A stretch of 12,998 bases of DNA from an uncultured Clostridia bacterium (lineage in GTDB: Bacteria > Bacillota > Clostridia > Oscillospirales > Ruminococcaceae), in the NCBI GenBank assembly GCA_945947715.1, contig CAMEYZ010000046.1, positions 1 through 12,998 on the forward strand, read 5' to 3'. Positions 5,970 through 12,730 of this stretch are shown here, one piece after another. The first letter of the stretch is position 1; the number at the start of each line of letters is the position of its first letter. The notes beneath the pieces were generated by a model. The model did not search any database, was not told the DNA's origin, and saw only the letters and a list, made by a program, of their open reading frames with translations. Both the position numbers and the translations under genes were made by a program.

Positions 5970-7904
5970 TTAACTGTTTTCCGCGAAATTGCCTGTGTAG
6001 AGGCTGTAATATCTGCCCTTCTGCTCGATGAGCTTGTCGTGGCTGCCACGCTCGATGATGCGTCCCTGTTCAAGCACTATGATGCAGTCGCTGTTCTTGA
6101 CGGTGGAGAGTCTGTGAGCGATTACGAAGGTGGTCCTGCCCTTCATCAGCTTATCCATACCGTCCTGAACTATGCGCTCAGTTCTCGTATCAATGGAGCT
6201 CGTAGCCTCGTCAAGGATAAGCACGGGAGGATCCGCAATAGCCGCTCTTGCAATGGCGAGCAGCTGGCGCTGTCCCTGACTTAAGTTTGCTCCGTCGCCT
6301 GTGAGCATGGTATCATAACCGTCAGGAAGATGTCTGATAAAGCTGTCCGCATTGGCAAGCTTTGCTGCTGCAACGACTTCCTCGTCGGTGGCATCAAGCT
6401 TTCCATAGCGGATATTCTCCTTGACCGTTCCTGTGAACAGGTGGGTGTCCTGGAGGACGATGCCTAAGCTGTGACGCAGGTCCGCCTTCTTTATCTTGTT
6501 GATATTTATGCCGTCGTAGCGGATCTTTCCGTCCTGGATATCATAGAAACGATTGATAAGGTTTGTGATAGTAGTCTTTCCTGCGCCGGTGCTTCCGACG
6601 AAGGCTATCTTCTGTCCGGGAGTTGCAAACAGGTCCACATTATGGAGCACTATCTTTTCGGGAGTATATCCGAAATCCACGTCGTCGAACACAACATCTC
6701 CCTTAAGCTCGATGTACTCGGTGGTATCGTCAGCCGCATGATAATGCTTCCATGCCCACATTCCGGTACGCTCGGGAGTCTCGGTGAGCACGCCGTTTTC
6801 CTTCTTTGCGTTGACGAGGGTAACATATCCGTCGTCGGTCTCAGGCTGCTCGTCGATGAGCTTGAACACTCTGTCAGCACCTGCGAGAGCCATGATTATC
6901 GAGTTGAACTGCTGGCTTATCTGATTGATAGGCATGTTGAAGCTCTTATTGAAGGTGAGGAAGCTTACCAGTCCTCCGACGGTAAGTCCGCTGATATTGT
7001 TGGTAACGAGGAATCCGCCCACGATAGCGCATACTACATAGCTTAAGTGGCCCAGCTGTCCATTTATGGGACCTAAGGCGTTGGAGAACTTATTTGCGCT
7101 GTTTGCGCTGTGGAAGAGGTTGCTGTTGAGTTCGCTGAAATCCTTGACGCACTCGTCCTCGTGGCAGAAAACCTTGACCACCTTTTGGCCCTCCATCATT
7201 TCCTCGATGTAGCCGTTGAGCTTTCCGAGATCACGCTGCTGCTGGGAGAAGAACGTTCCGCTCTTTGCGGCAAGCTTTCCGGTAATGAGCATCATAAGTG
7301 CGACCATTATCAGAGTGACTATTGTAAGAGGAACGCTGAGTATCACCATGCTGACAAGCACGCTGACTATGGTAATGGAGCAGTTTAAAAGCTGGGGCAT
7401 GCTCTGGCTTATCATCTGGCGGAGAGTGTCGATATCGTTGGTGTAGGTGGACATGATATCGCCGTGAGCGTGGGTGTCGAAGTATTTTATGGGCAGGCTT
7501 TCCATGTGAGTGAACATATCCTGACGGATATTTCTAAGTGTACCCTGGGACACGTTGACCATTATACGTGAGTACGCAAAGGAGGACAGCGTGCCTATGA
7601 GATAGAACACAGCAACTCGTCCGATAGCGTTTGCCAGGTTTGTAAAATCAGGATTATCGCTGAGCAGCAGGGGAGTGATATAGTCGTCGATAAGATTCTT
7701 TGTGAACAGATTTCCCTGAACGTTTGCGATGACCGAAACGAAAATGCATATCACCACAATGATAACATGGATAAGGTAATCCTTGGTGATGTATTTCATA
7801 AGTCTTGCGAGAAGCTTTCCGGGATTTTCCACCTTAGGAGCCTTCATGCCTCTGGGAGGGCCGCCGTGAGGACCCTTTACTTCTCTGACCTTCTGTTCTG
7901 CCAT
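5970..7904 (-). CDS. ABC exporter half-transporter, catalytic Walker B subunit of a heterodimer
   Basis: The 644-residue protein has an N-terminal cytosolic tail rich in Gly/Pro/Lys (residues 1-30), six membrane helices to about 340, and a C-terminal ATPase domain. Walker A is GSTGAGKT at 437-444 (K443), the Q-loop is around Q485, the signature is LSQGQ at 541-545, and Walker B is LILDE at 562-566 with the catalytic E566. The signature is degenerate (second G replaced by Q), while Walker B is intact. Between the membrane and ATPase domains is an extra segment of about 47 residues (357-403, containing TGMWAWKH), a subfamily trait. I chose ATG 7904 because AAAGGAG sits 8 nt upstream; the frame extends to 7988 but only over the upstream gene. 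It follows its partner by 16 bp. LmrCD, BmrCD and TM287/288 are the models; substrates are often multiple drugs, unknown here. Confidence 0.93.
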   Translation of the reverse strand: MAEQKVREVKGPHGGPPRGMKAPKVENPGKLLARLMKYITKDYLIHVIIVVICIFVSVIANVQGNLFTKNLIDDYITPLLLSDNPDFTNLANAIGRVAVFYLIGTLSSFAYSRIMVNVSQGTLRNIRQDMFTHMESLPIKYFDTHAHGDIMSTYTNDIDTLRQMISQSMPQLLNCSITIVSVLVSMVILSVPLTIVTLIMVALMMLITGKLAAKSGTFFSQQQRDLGKLNGYIEEMMEGQKVVKVFCHEDECVKDFSELNSNLFHSANSANKFSNALGPINGQLGHLSYVVCAIVGGFLVTNNISGLTVGGLVSFLTFNKSFNMPINQISQQFNSIIMALAGADRVFKLIDEQPETDDGYVTLVNAKKENGVLTETPERTGMWAWKHYHAADDTTEYIELKGDVVFDDVDFGYTPEKIVLHNVDLFATPGQKIAFVGSTGAGKTTITNLINRFYDIQDGKIRYDGININKIKKADLRHSLGIVLQDTHLFTGTVKENIRYGKLDATDEEVVAAAKLANADSFIRHLPDGYDTMLTGDGANLSQGQRQLLAIARAAIADPPVLILDEATSSIDTRTERIVQDGMDKLMKGRTTFVIAHRLSTVKNSDCIIVLEQGRIIERGSHDKLIEQKGRYYSLYTGNFAENS

Positions 7905-7920
7905 TGTTATCTCTCCTTTC

Positions 7921-9672
7921 TTATTTCTTTTCGTCGAAGTCGCCGCCGCCCTGAGTCTGTGACTCATAGACATCGCGGTATATATCATTTGAAGCCATAA
8001 GCTCGTCGTGAGTGCCGAAGCCGGATATCTTACCGTCGTCGAGGACGATTATCCTGTCGGCGTTCTGCACGGAGGATATTCTCTGTGCTATTATGAGCTT
8101 TGTAGTACCGGGAATTTCCTCAGCGAAGGCTCTGCGAATTTTTGCGTCAGTAGCGGTATCTACTGCGCTGGTGCTGTCGTCGAGGATAAGCACCTTAGGC
8201 TTTTTCAGCAGAGCTCTTGCGATGCACAGACGCTGCTTCTGACCGCCCGAAACGTTGGAGCCGCCCTGTTCGATGTATGTATTGTACTTGTCAGGCATTT
8301 TCTCGATAAATTCATCAGCGCAGGCAAGCTTGCAGGCGTGGATACATTCCTCCTCAGTAGCGTTTTCGTCGCCCCAGCGGAGATTGTCGAGTATGGTTCC
8401 CGAGAAGAGCACATTTTTCTGGAGCACAACAGACACTCCGCTGCGGAGAACGTCCAGGTCATAGGCACGGACATCATTTCCGCCCACATAGACAGCGCCC
8501 TCGGTGACGTCATACAGACGGCTTATCAGGTTGACAAGGGTAGATTTTGAGCTTCCCGTTCCGCCGATGATGCCGATAGTCTCGCCCGATTTGATGTCAA
8601 GGCTGATATGGTTCAGCACATTTTCGCCGGTGCCGCTCTTGTAAGCGAAGCTCACATTGTCGAAGCGGATGCTTCCGTCAGGGATAGCCTTGATGGGGTT
8701 TTCGGGATTGACGATATCGCTTTTCTCATCGAGGACCTCTGCGATACGCTTTGCGCTGGCAACGGACATGGATACCATAACGAATATCATGGAGAGCATC
8801 ATAAGGCTCATAAGTATATTCATGCAGTAGTAGAGCATGCTGGTGAGATTACCTGTTGTAAAGCCGGTGTTTCCGGTGGAAACGATAAGCTTTGCGCCCA
8901 GCCATGAGATAAGCAGTATGCAGGTGTAAACGGTTATCATCATCACGGGATTATTAAGAGCGATGATGCTTTCCGCCTTTACGAACATCTTGTAGATATT
9001 GTTGTTCGCCTTAGTGAATTTTTCCCTTTCGTAATCCTCGCGGACGTAAGCCTTGACAACTCGGATAGCCGATACATTTTCCTGAACGCTGGCATTGAGG
9101 TCATCGTACTTTTTGAATACCTGGTTGAAATAGTTATTGACCTTTCCGATAATGCAGCCGATTATCAGACCGAGAATGATGACCGCCACAAGGTAGACCA
9201 TTGCAAGCTCGGAATTGATTGTAAACGCCATTATCATAGCTACAACGATAGTTATCGGAGCTCTGAAAGCCATTCTGAGAAGCATCTGATATGCGTTCTG
9301 GAGATTGGTAACGTCGGTGGTAAGACGGGTAACAAGACCTGCCGTGGAGAATTTGTCGATATTTGAGAAGGAGAAGGTCTGTATCCTTTCAAACATAGCC
9401 TGTCTGAGATTGCGTGCGAAGCCTGTGGAAGCGTCCGCTCCGAAGTAAGCGCCTCCCACGCCGGCTGCCAGACCCACAGCTGCACAGCCTATCATACCAA
9501 GGCCGGCGGTAAGAATAGCGTTCATATCGCCTGCCTGAATCCCGTTGTCGATGATCTTTGCCATCAGCAGAGGGATTATCATTTCCATAATTACTTCCAG
9601 TATCATGCATATTGGAGTTATTATGGAGGAGCGCTTAAATTCCTTTATCTGCGCTGCCAGAGTTTTCAGCAT
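7921..9672 (-). CDS. ABC exporter half-transporter, degenerate Walker B subunit of a heterodimer
   Basis: The 583-residue protein has six membrane helices (about residues 15-310) and a C-terminal ATPase domain. Walker A is GGTGSSKST at 370-378 (K376), the Q-loop is near Q418, the signature VSGGQ at 474-478 is canonical, and Walker B is LILDD at 495-499 with D499 replacing the catalytic glutamate. In heterodimeric exporters this pattern marks the subunit that contributes the non-hydrolytic ATP site: its Walker motifs face the partner's defective LSQGQ signature, and its good signature completes the partner's active site. The motifs of the two genes match that rule exactly. The ATG at 9672 lies 11 nt after GAAAGGA, a slightly long spacing. 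It is the middle gene of the operon, 32 bp after marR and 16 bp before its partner. Confidence 0.93.
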   Translation of the reverse strand: MLKTLAAQIKEFKRSSIITPICMILEVIMEMIIPLLMAKIIDNGIQAGDMNAILTAGLGMIGCAAVGLAAGVGGAYFGADASTGFARNLRQAMFERIQTFSFSNIDKFSTAGLVTRLTTDVTNLQNAYQMLLRMAFRAPITIVVAMIMAFTINSELAMVYLVAVIILGLIIGCIIGKVNNYFNQVFKKYDDLNASVQENVSAIRVVKAYVREDYEREKFTKANNNIYKMFVKAESIIALNNPVMMITVYTCILLISWLGAKLIVSTGNTGFTTGNLTSMLYYCMNILMSLMMLSMIFVMVSMSVASAKRIAEVLDEKSDIVNPENPIKAIPDGSIRFDNVSFAYKSGTGENVLNHISLDIKSGETIGIIGGTGSSKSTLVNLISRLYDVTEGAVYVGGNDVRAYDLDVLRSGVSVVLQKNVLFSGTILDNLRWGDENATEEECIHACKLACADEFIEKMPDKYNTYIEQGGSNVSGGQKQRLCIARALLKKPKVLILDDSTSAVDTATDAKIRRAFAEEIPGTTKLIIAQRISSVQNADRIIVLDDGKISGFGTHDELMASNDIYRDVYESQTQGGGDFDEKK

Positions 9673-9704
9673 AGTATATCATATCCTTTCTTTTATCAAG
9701 TTCA

Positions 9705-10166
9705 TCAGCTGCGTTGTTTTTCGGCGTTGCTGCGCACCCTTTCGATAAGCTCACACAGCTGATTTATTTCCGCTTCGGACAGTCCGTCCAGTAGGGAGCT
9801 TTCCATTCTGTCGATTATCTTCCGGATACGCAGGTTCATAGCCCGTCCCTTTTCGGTAAGCGATATCTTGCGTAGCCTTGCGTCCTTGTCCACGAGGCTT
9901 CTTGTGACGTAGCCGTTTTTCTCCATGAGATTAAGCACGGTAGTAACGCTTGAGCGGCCTATCTTCAGATGAGCCTCCAGGTCCCTCTGAAAAATATCCT
10001 TATCGCTGTGGTCCGAAAGATATCCCAGAATAAAGCCATGAGTAGCGGTCACCTCGTCGATGCCGTCGTTTCGGAGCAGAAACAGCATAGTGCGCTTTAT
10101 CTCCAGATCAGCATTCTTGATAATGCAGCCAATCCTATCCTGATCGCGGTCCTCGGGGTCGATCAC
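9705..10166 (-). CDS. MarR-family transcriptional regulator, likely repressor of the ABC exporter operon
   Basis: The 153-residue winged-helix regulator shows HLKIGRSSVTTVLNLMEKNGYV as recognition helix region and DKDARLRKISLTEKG as the wing, both typical of MarR, flanked by dimerisation helices (N-terminal TMLFLLRND, C-terminal LSEAEINQLCELIERV). I chose the GTG at 10166 because AAGGAGGTG lies 6 nt upstream; the open frame runs to 10307 but across the promoter. MarR genes next to drug exporters usually repress their own operon and release DNA on ligand binding. Two repeated inverted motifs sit over and upstream of the promoter, supporting autoregulation. It is first in the operon with the two ABC genes. 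Confidence 0.92.
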   Translation of the reverse strand: MIDPEDRDQDRIGCIIKNADLEIKRTMLFLLRNDGIDEVTATHGFILGYLSDHSDKDIFQRDLEAHLKIGRSSVTTVLNLMEKNGYVTRSLVDKDARLRKISLTEKGRAMNLRIRKIIDRMESSLLDGLSEAEINQLCELIERVRSNAEKQRS

Positions 10167-10184
10167 GAAAAACACCTCCTTATA

Positions 10185-10204
10185 ATTGTTTTTATTCAAA
10201 CAAT
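10185..10204. promoter_or_regulatory. Inverted repeat at the marR transcription start, operator candidate 1
   Basis: ATTGTTT (10185-10191) and AAACAAT (10198-10204) form a perfect 7-6-7 inverted repeat. It sits just downstream of the marR -10 box (10213-10218) on the minus strand, overlapping the transcription start. Next to it, AATCTA-TG-TAGATT (10202-10215) is a second small inverted repeat overlapping the -10 box. Confidence 0.6.
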
Positions 10205-10212
10205 CTATGTAG

Positions 10213-10241
10213 ATTATACAACAATATTTTTTCTTTGTCAA
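10213..10241 (-). promoter_or_regulatory. Promoter of the marR-ABC operon
   Basis: On the minus strand TTGACA (10241-10236), a 17-bp spacer and TATAAT (10218-10213) form a perfect sigma-A consensus. The start would be near 10206, inside the operator candidate. Such a strong promoter under a repressor fits an inducible exporter. Confidence 0.85.
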
Positions 10242-10270
10242 TGAAACGAGAAGGTTTTTCATGCAGAAAT

Positions 10271-10287
10271 TTGTTTGAAAAAAACAA
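10271..10287. promoter_or_regulatory. Second copy of the TTGTTT-AAACAA inverted repeat, operator candidate 2
   Basis: TTGTTT (10271-10276) and AAACAA (10282-10287) are a 6-5-6 inverted repeat. The wider stretch from here through TCTATTTGTTGATTA resembles the first operator plus its flank (AAACAATCTAT then GATTA), about 85 bp away. Two copies suggest cooperative binding or control of both divergent promoters (marR and the CarD-like gene). Confidence 0.5.
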
Positions 10288-10343
10288 TCTATTTGTTGAT
10301 TATGCACAATCTCACAGCGGATATTTTTTATTAAAACCGCATA

Positions 10344-10372
10344 TTACAATTTTTTAGAAAAAGCTGTATAAT
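10344..10372 (+). promoter_or_regulatory. Promoter of the CarD-like gene
   Basis: TTACAA (10344-10349), a 17-bp spacer and TATAAT (10367-10372) precede the CarD-like ATG by 55 bp. The -35 box is weak. CarD-type regulators stabilise open complexes, so a weak -35 could allow feedback, but that is speculation. Confidence 0.55.
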
Positions 10373-10427
10373 AATAGTATAAGAAATCGGAAAAAACGGG
10401 CTTTTATGTCGGAAAGGAAGGTCCATA

Positions 10428-10904
10428 ATGCCAAAGATAGGAAATAACTACGTATACAAAACCAACGGAGTATGTACCCTTGCGGCGGAGGAAGACCGCA
10501 GCGGCACAAAATTCTACAAGCTTATACCCATATTTGAAAAGACCCTTTCAATATTTGTTCCGGAGGATAAGGCGCAGCTGCGCACTCCTATGACAAAGGA
10601 GCAGGCCGAGGGGCTGCTGCTGAGCATAAAGGACATGGAAAGCGTGTGGATAGAGGACAGCCGGGAGCGGAGAAAGCATTTCGGCGAGATACTTTCCGAC
10701 GGTGATATTCCAGAGCTTACGGCGCTGCTGAAATCGCTGTGCGTGAAGAAGGCGGAGCGTCATAAGCATGGAAAATACATGTATTCCTATGAGGAAAATC
10801 TGCTGCAGAGCACCATGAGATCGGTCAGCGGCGAGGTGGCATATTCGCTGGGCATTTCACGGACCGATGCGGTCACCATGCTGGAGAGCAGATTCTGCGA
10901 GTAA
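10428..10904 (+). CDS. CarD-family transcriptional regulator
   Basis: The 158-residue protein has the CarD/TRCF RNA-polymerase-interaction domain at its N-terminus (about 1-60): IGNNYVYKTNGVCTLAAEE, then KFYKLIPI and the LSIFVPEDKAQLRTPMT strand-turn that ends such domains, followed by a helical C-terminal part (about 60-158). Proteins of this family bind the RNA polymerase beta subunit and, in mycobacteria and Thermus, stabilise the open promoter complex. The clostridial homologs are short stand-alone genes like this one. The ATG at 10428 is preceded by AAAGGAAGG (10413-10421) at 6 nt. It is divergent from marR and appears monocistronic, ending at the bidirectional hairpin 10913-10945. Confidence 0.88.
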   Translation: MPKIGNNYVYKTNGVCTLAAEEDRSGTKFYKLIPIFEKTLSIFVPEDKAQLRTPMTKEQAEGLLLSIKDMESVWIEDSRERRKHFGEILSDGDIPELTALLKSLCVKKAERHKHGKYMYSYEENLLQSTMRSVSGEVAYSLGISRTDAVTMLESRFCE

Positions 10905-10907
10905 AAC

Positions 10908-10945
10908 AAAAAACGGGACCTTCGCATATAGTGCGGAAGTCCCGT
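10908..10945. terminator. Bidirectional terminator between the CarD-like gene and trpB
   Basis: Positions 10913-10925 and 10933-10945 form a 13-bp stem with one C/A mismatch and a 7-nt loop. Read on the minus strand the stem runs into TTTTTT G TTTT, a strong terminator for trpB 18 bp after its stop. On the plus strand the tail is TTAGCTTTT, so it can also serve the convergent CarD-like gene. Confidence 0.88.
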
Positions 10946-10962
10946 TTAGCTTTTCAGGGATA

Positions 10963-12180
10963 TTATCTGATACCGTATTTTTCGATTATGTAGTCCATAT
11001 CCTTATCGCCTCTGCCCGAGAGGTTGATAAGAACGGAGCCCTTTTCCATCTGTTTTGCCAGCTTTATAGCATAGGCAACAGCGTGGGAGCTTTCGATAGC
11101 AGGGATAATGCCCTCCATTCTGGAAAGGGTGAAGAAAGCGTCGATGGTTTCGTCGTCGGTGACAACGTCGTACTTTACTCTGCCGCAGTCACGGAGGAAG
11201 GCGTGTTCGGGACCGGAGGAAGGATAGTCCAGACCGCTTGCCACGGAATAAACAGGAGCGGGGTCGCCGTTTTCGTCCTTAAGCATAATGCTGTTGAATC
11301 CGTGCATTATGCCCTCTGTGCCGTATTTAAGGCTTGCTGCGTGGTCTCCGAGAGCTGGGCCTCTTCCGAGAGGCTCTACGCCATAGATTTCAACGGGGTC
11401 GTTTAAAAATCCCGAGAACATGCCCATAGCATTTGAGCCGCCGCCTACACATGCGACTACAGCATCAGGGAGCTCGCCAGTCATTTCGATGAACTGTTCT
11501 CTTGCCTCGATGCCGACCACGCTCTGGAAATCGCGGACCATCATAGGGAAGGGGTGAGGTCCCACAACAGAGCCGATGCAGTAGATGCAGTCCTTGTACT
11601 CCTTGCTGTAGGCAGCAAAGGCAGCGTCAACGGCTTCCTTAAGGGTAGCAAGTCCGTCAGTGACTTCGATGACATTTGCGCCGAGAATCTTCATTCTTGC
11701 AACATTGGGAGCCTGTTTTTTGATATCGACAGCGCCCATGTAGATATCACATTCGAGACCGAAATAAGCTGCTGCGGTAGCAAGAGCCACACCGTGCTGA
11801 CCTGCGCCAGTCTCTGCGATGACCTTTTTCTTGCCCATATACTTAGCAAGAAGAGCCTCGCCCATACAGTGATTGAGCTTGTGAGCGCCGGAGTGGTTCA
11901 GGTCCTCGCGCTTAACGTAGAGCTGAACATGACCGAGGCTGTTAGAGAGGCGTTCAAGGTAGGAAATAGGAGTAGGTCTGCCCTGAAACTCGCGGCGTAT
12001 CCTGCGGAGCTCGCCGATAAATTTGCTGGATTTGCAGATAGTGAAGTAAGCCTCAGTTATCTCGTCCATAGCCTTTTTCAGCTCATCGGGGATATAGGCT
12101 CCGCCGTACTTGCCGAAATAGCCGTTTTTGTCAGGATAGTTTTTGAAATAGGTATCAAAGTCAATGCCATTGTAATCCAT
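10963..12180 (-). CDS. trpB: Tryptophan synthase beta chain TrpB
   Basis: The 405-residue PLP enzyme joins indole and L-serine to give tryptophan, normally in an alpha2-beta2 complex with TrpA. The PLP lysine is K101 in NHSGAHKLNH, the catalytic glutamate is E123 in ETGAGQHG, the phosphate-binding loop is GGGSN at 246-250, and the late EGIIPAIESSHA motif is present. Length and the N-terminal FGKYGGAYIPDEL mark the classic TrpB1 type. The ATG at 12180 is 7 nt after GGAGGAG. No other trp gene is within the window; the gene has its own promoter, a leader with an intrinsic terminator, and its own 3' terminator. It is therefore a stand-alone unit that may be an extra copy or supply a TrpA encoded elsewhere. 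Confidence 0.96.
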   Translation of the reverse strand: MDYNGIDFDTYFKNYPDKNGYFGKYGGAYIPDELKKAMDEITEAYFTICKSSKFIGELRRIRREFQGRPTPISYLERLSNSLGHVQLYVKREDLNHSGAHKLNHCMGEALLAKYMGKKKVIAETGAGQHGVALATAAAYFGLECDIYMGAVDIKKQAPNVARMKILGANVIEVTDGLATLKEAVDAAFAAYSKEYKDCIYCIGSVVGPHPFPMMVRDFQSVVGIEAREQFIEMTGELPDAVVACVGGGSNAMGMFSGFLNDPVEIYGVEPLGRGPALGDHAASLKYGTEGIMHGFNSIMLKDENGDPAPVYSVASGLDYPSSGPEHAFLRDCGRVKYDVVTDDETIDAFFTLSRMEGIIPAIESSHAVAYAIKLAKQMEKGSVLINLSGRGDKDMDYIIEKYGIR

Positions 12181-12221
12181 AATGAATCTCCTCCAAATGA
12201 TTTCCGCGGGCGGCAGGTATG

Positions 12222-12257
12222 AAAAACCCCCGACAGAAAGGAAGTTTTCTGTCGGGG
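12222..12257 (-). terminator. Intrinsic terminator (attenuator) in the trpB leader
   Basis: On the minus strand CCCCGACAGAAA pairs with TTTCTGTCGGGG (12257-12246 with 12239-12228): a perfect 12-bp stem with a 6-nt loop, followed by G and TTTTT (12226-12222). It lies between the trpB promoter and the trpB ribosome binding site, so it must be bypassed for expression. That is the arrangement of an attenuator or riboswitch expression platform. Confidence 0.88.
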
Positions 12258-12356
12258 ACGAATATTTTATCCGAAGTGCAGTTATAGGATGCTCTCCGAC
12301 CTGACGTCATTTCCCCGTAATTTTGCTTATCTCCGCCGAAGCGGAAAATGTCCGAT
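12222..12356 (-). promoter_or_regulatory. trpB leader RNA with attenuator; regulator class not recognised
   Basis: The transcript would start near 12356 and run about 175 nt to the trpB ATG. It begins with a UCCGC-UUCG-GCGGA hairpin (12345-12332), a very stable tetraloop type, followed by about 75 nt of less obvious structure that includes GGTCGG, which could pair with the CCGAC of the terminator's left arm as an anti-terminator. I find no T-box sequence, no run of Trp codons in a translated leader peptide, and no repeated GAG/UAG triplets of a TRAP site. Attenuation is strongly suggested by the terminator; the ligand or regulator is unknown. Confidence 0.55.
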
Positions 12357-12362
12357 ACAGTC

Positions 12363-12391
12363 AGTATAGCATATTATTGTTAATTTGTCAA
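12363..12391 (-). promoter_or_regulatory. Promoter of trpB
   Basis: On the minus strand TTGACA (12391-12386), a 17-bp spacer and TATACT (12368-12363) form a near-consensus sigma-A promoter. It leads into the attenuated leader. Confidence 0.85.
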
Positions 12392-12434
12392 TATGTTTTT
12401 AATATTTTTTTAAGATGGCGACGCAGCTATGACC

Positions 12435-12475
12435 AAATAAAAAGAACCTCGGAACCGAAGATAGTTCCGAGGTTC
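12435..12475 (-). terminator. Terminator of the tRNA-Thr gene
   Basis: Positions 12444-12455 and 12464-12475 form a perfect 12-bp stem with an 8-nt loop. On the minus strand it is followed by TTTTTATTT (12443-12435). It begins immediately after the encoded CCA of the tRNA. Confidence 0.92.
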
Positions 12476-12476
12476 T

Positions 12477-12552
12477 TGGAGCTGTTTATCAGATTTGAAC
12501 TGACGACCTCATCCTTACCAAGGATGTGCTCTACCAACTGAGCTAAAACAGC
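12477..12552 (-). tRNA. tRNA-Thr (anticodon GGT)
   Basis: On the minus strand the cloverleaf is complete: acceptor GCTGTTT with AAACAGC, D arm GCTC-AGTTGGTA-GAGC, anticodon stem CATCC with GGATG around loop TTGGTAA (anticodon GGT, reads ACC/ACU), and T arm GTCAG-TTCAAAT-CTGAT. The 3' end TCCA shows an encoded CCA with U as discriminator. It is a single-gene unit with its own promoter and terminator. Confidence 0.96.
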
Positions 12553-12599
12553 ACACATCAAACTGAGGAGGATTTGTTCCTCTCCGTTAATGCTTTATT

Positions 12600-12628
12600 A
12601 TTATAACACGCATATTTCGAAATGTCAA
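12600..12628 (-). promoter_or_regulatory. Promoter of the tRNA-Thr gene
   Basis: On the minus strand TTGACA (12628-12623), a 17-bp spacer and TATAAT (12605-12600) form a perfect consensus promoter, about 48 bp before the mature tRNA 5' end. The precursor 5' leader contains a short GAGGA-ACAAA-TCCTC hairpin. Confidence 0.88.
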
Positions 12629-12675
12629 TAGGTTTTTCGAAAAAAATAAAAAAATTCAAAAAATTTGAATAAAAT

Positions 12676-12706
12676 GGATACAAAAGCCAATAATTGGGAT
12701 AGAGAA
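12676..12706 (+). promoter_or_regulatory. Possible sigma-F/G type promoter of spoIIR
   Basis: GGATA (12676-12680) and GGATAGAGAA (12697-12706), 16 bp apart, partly match the forespore sigma-F/G consensus (GYATA and GGNNANANTR). spoIIR is a sigma-F target in Bacillus and Clostridium, so such a site is expected, but the match is incomplete. Confidence 0.3.
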
Positions 12707-12730
12707 TGCTTACATAAAAGGAGTAAGAAA

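Noticed and set aside
7905..7988. 28-residue N-terminal extension of the downstream ABC exporter
   Set aside because: It overlaps the preceding ABC gene's 3' end, while the ATG at 7904 has a strong AAAGGAG site; the extension is chance open frame.
10167..10307. 47-residue N-terminal extension of MarR
   Set aside because: It spans the perfect promoter and operators. The GTG at 10166 with AAGGAGGTG is the supported start.
12161..12310. 49-codon ORF in the trpB leader (begins MTSGRRASYNC) overlapping the trpB start
   Set aside because: The only purine-rich stretch (GGGGA) is too close to the ATG, it runs through the terminator stem, and its single Trp codon lies at the very end, so it does not look like a Trp leader peptide. 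Conservation in relatives could reverse this.
12181..12356. T-box riboswitch before trpB
   Set aside because: The near-invariant T-box sequence (AGGGTGGNACCGCG type) is absent and the leader is too short for a usual specifier-loop domain.
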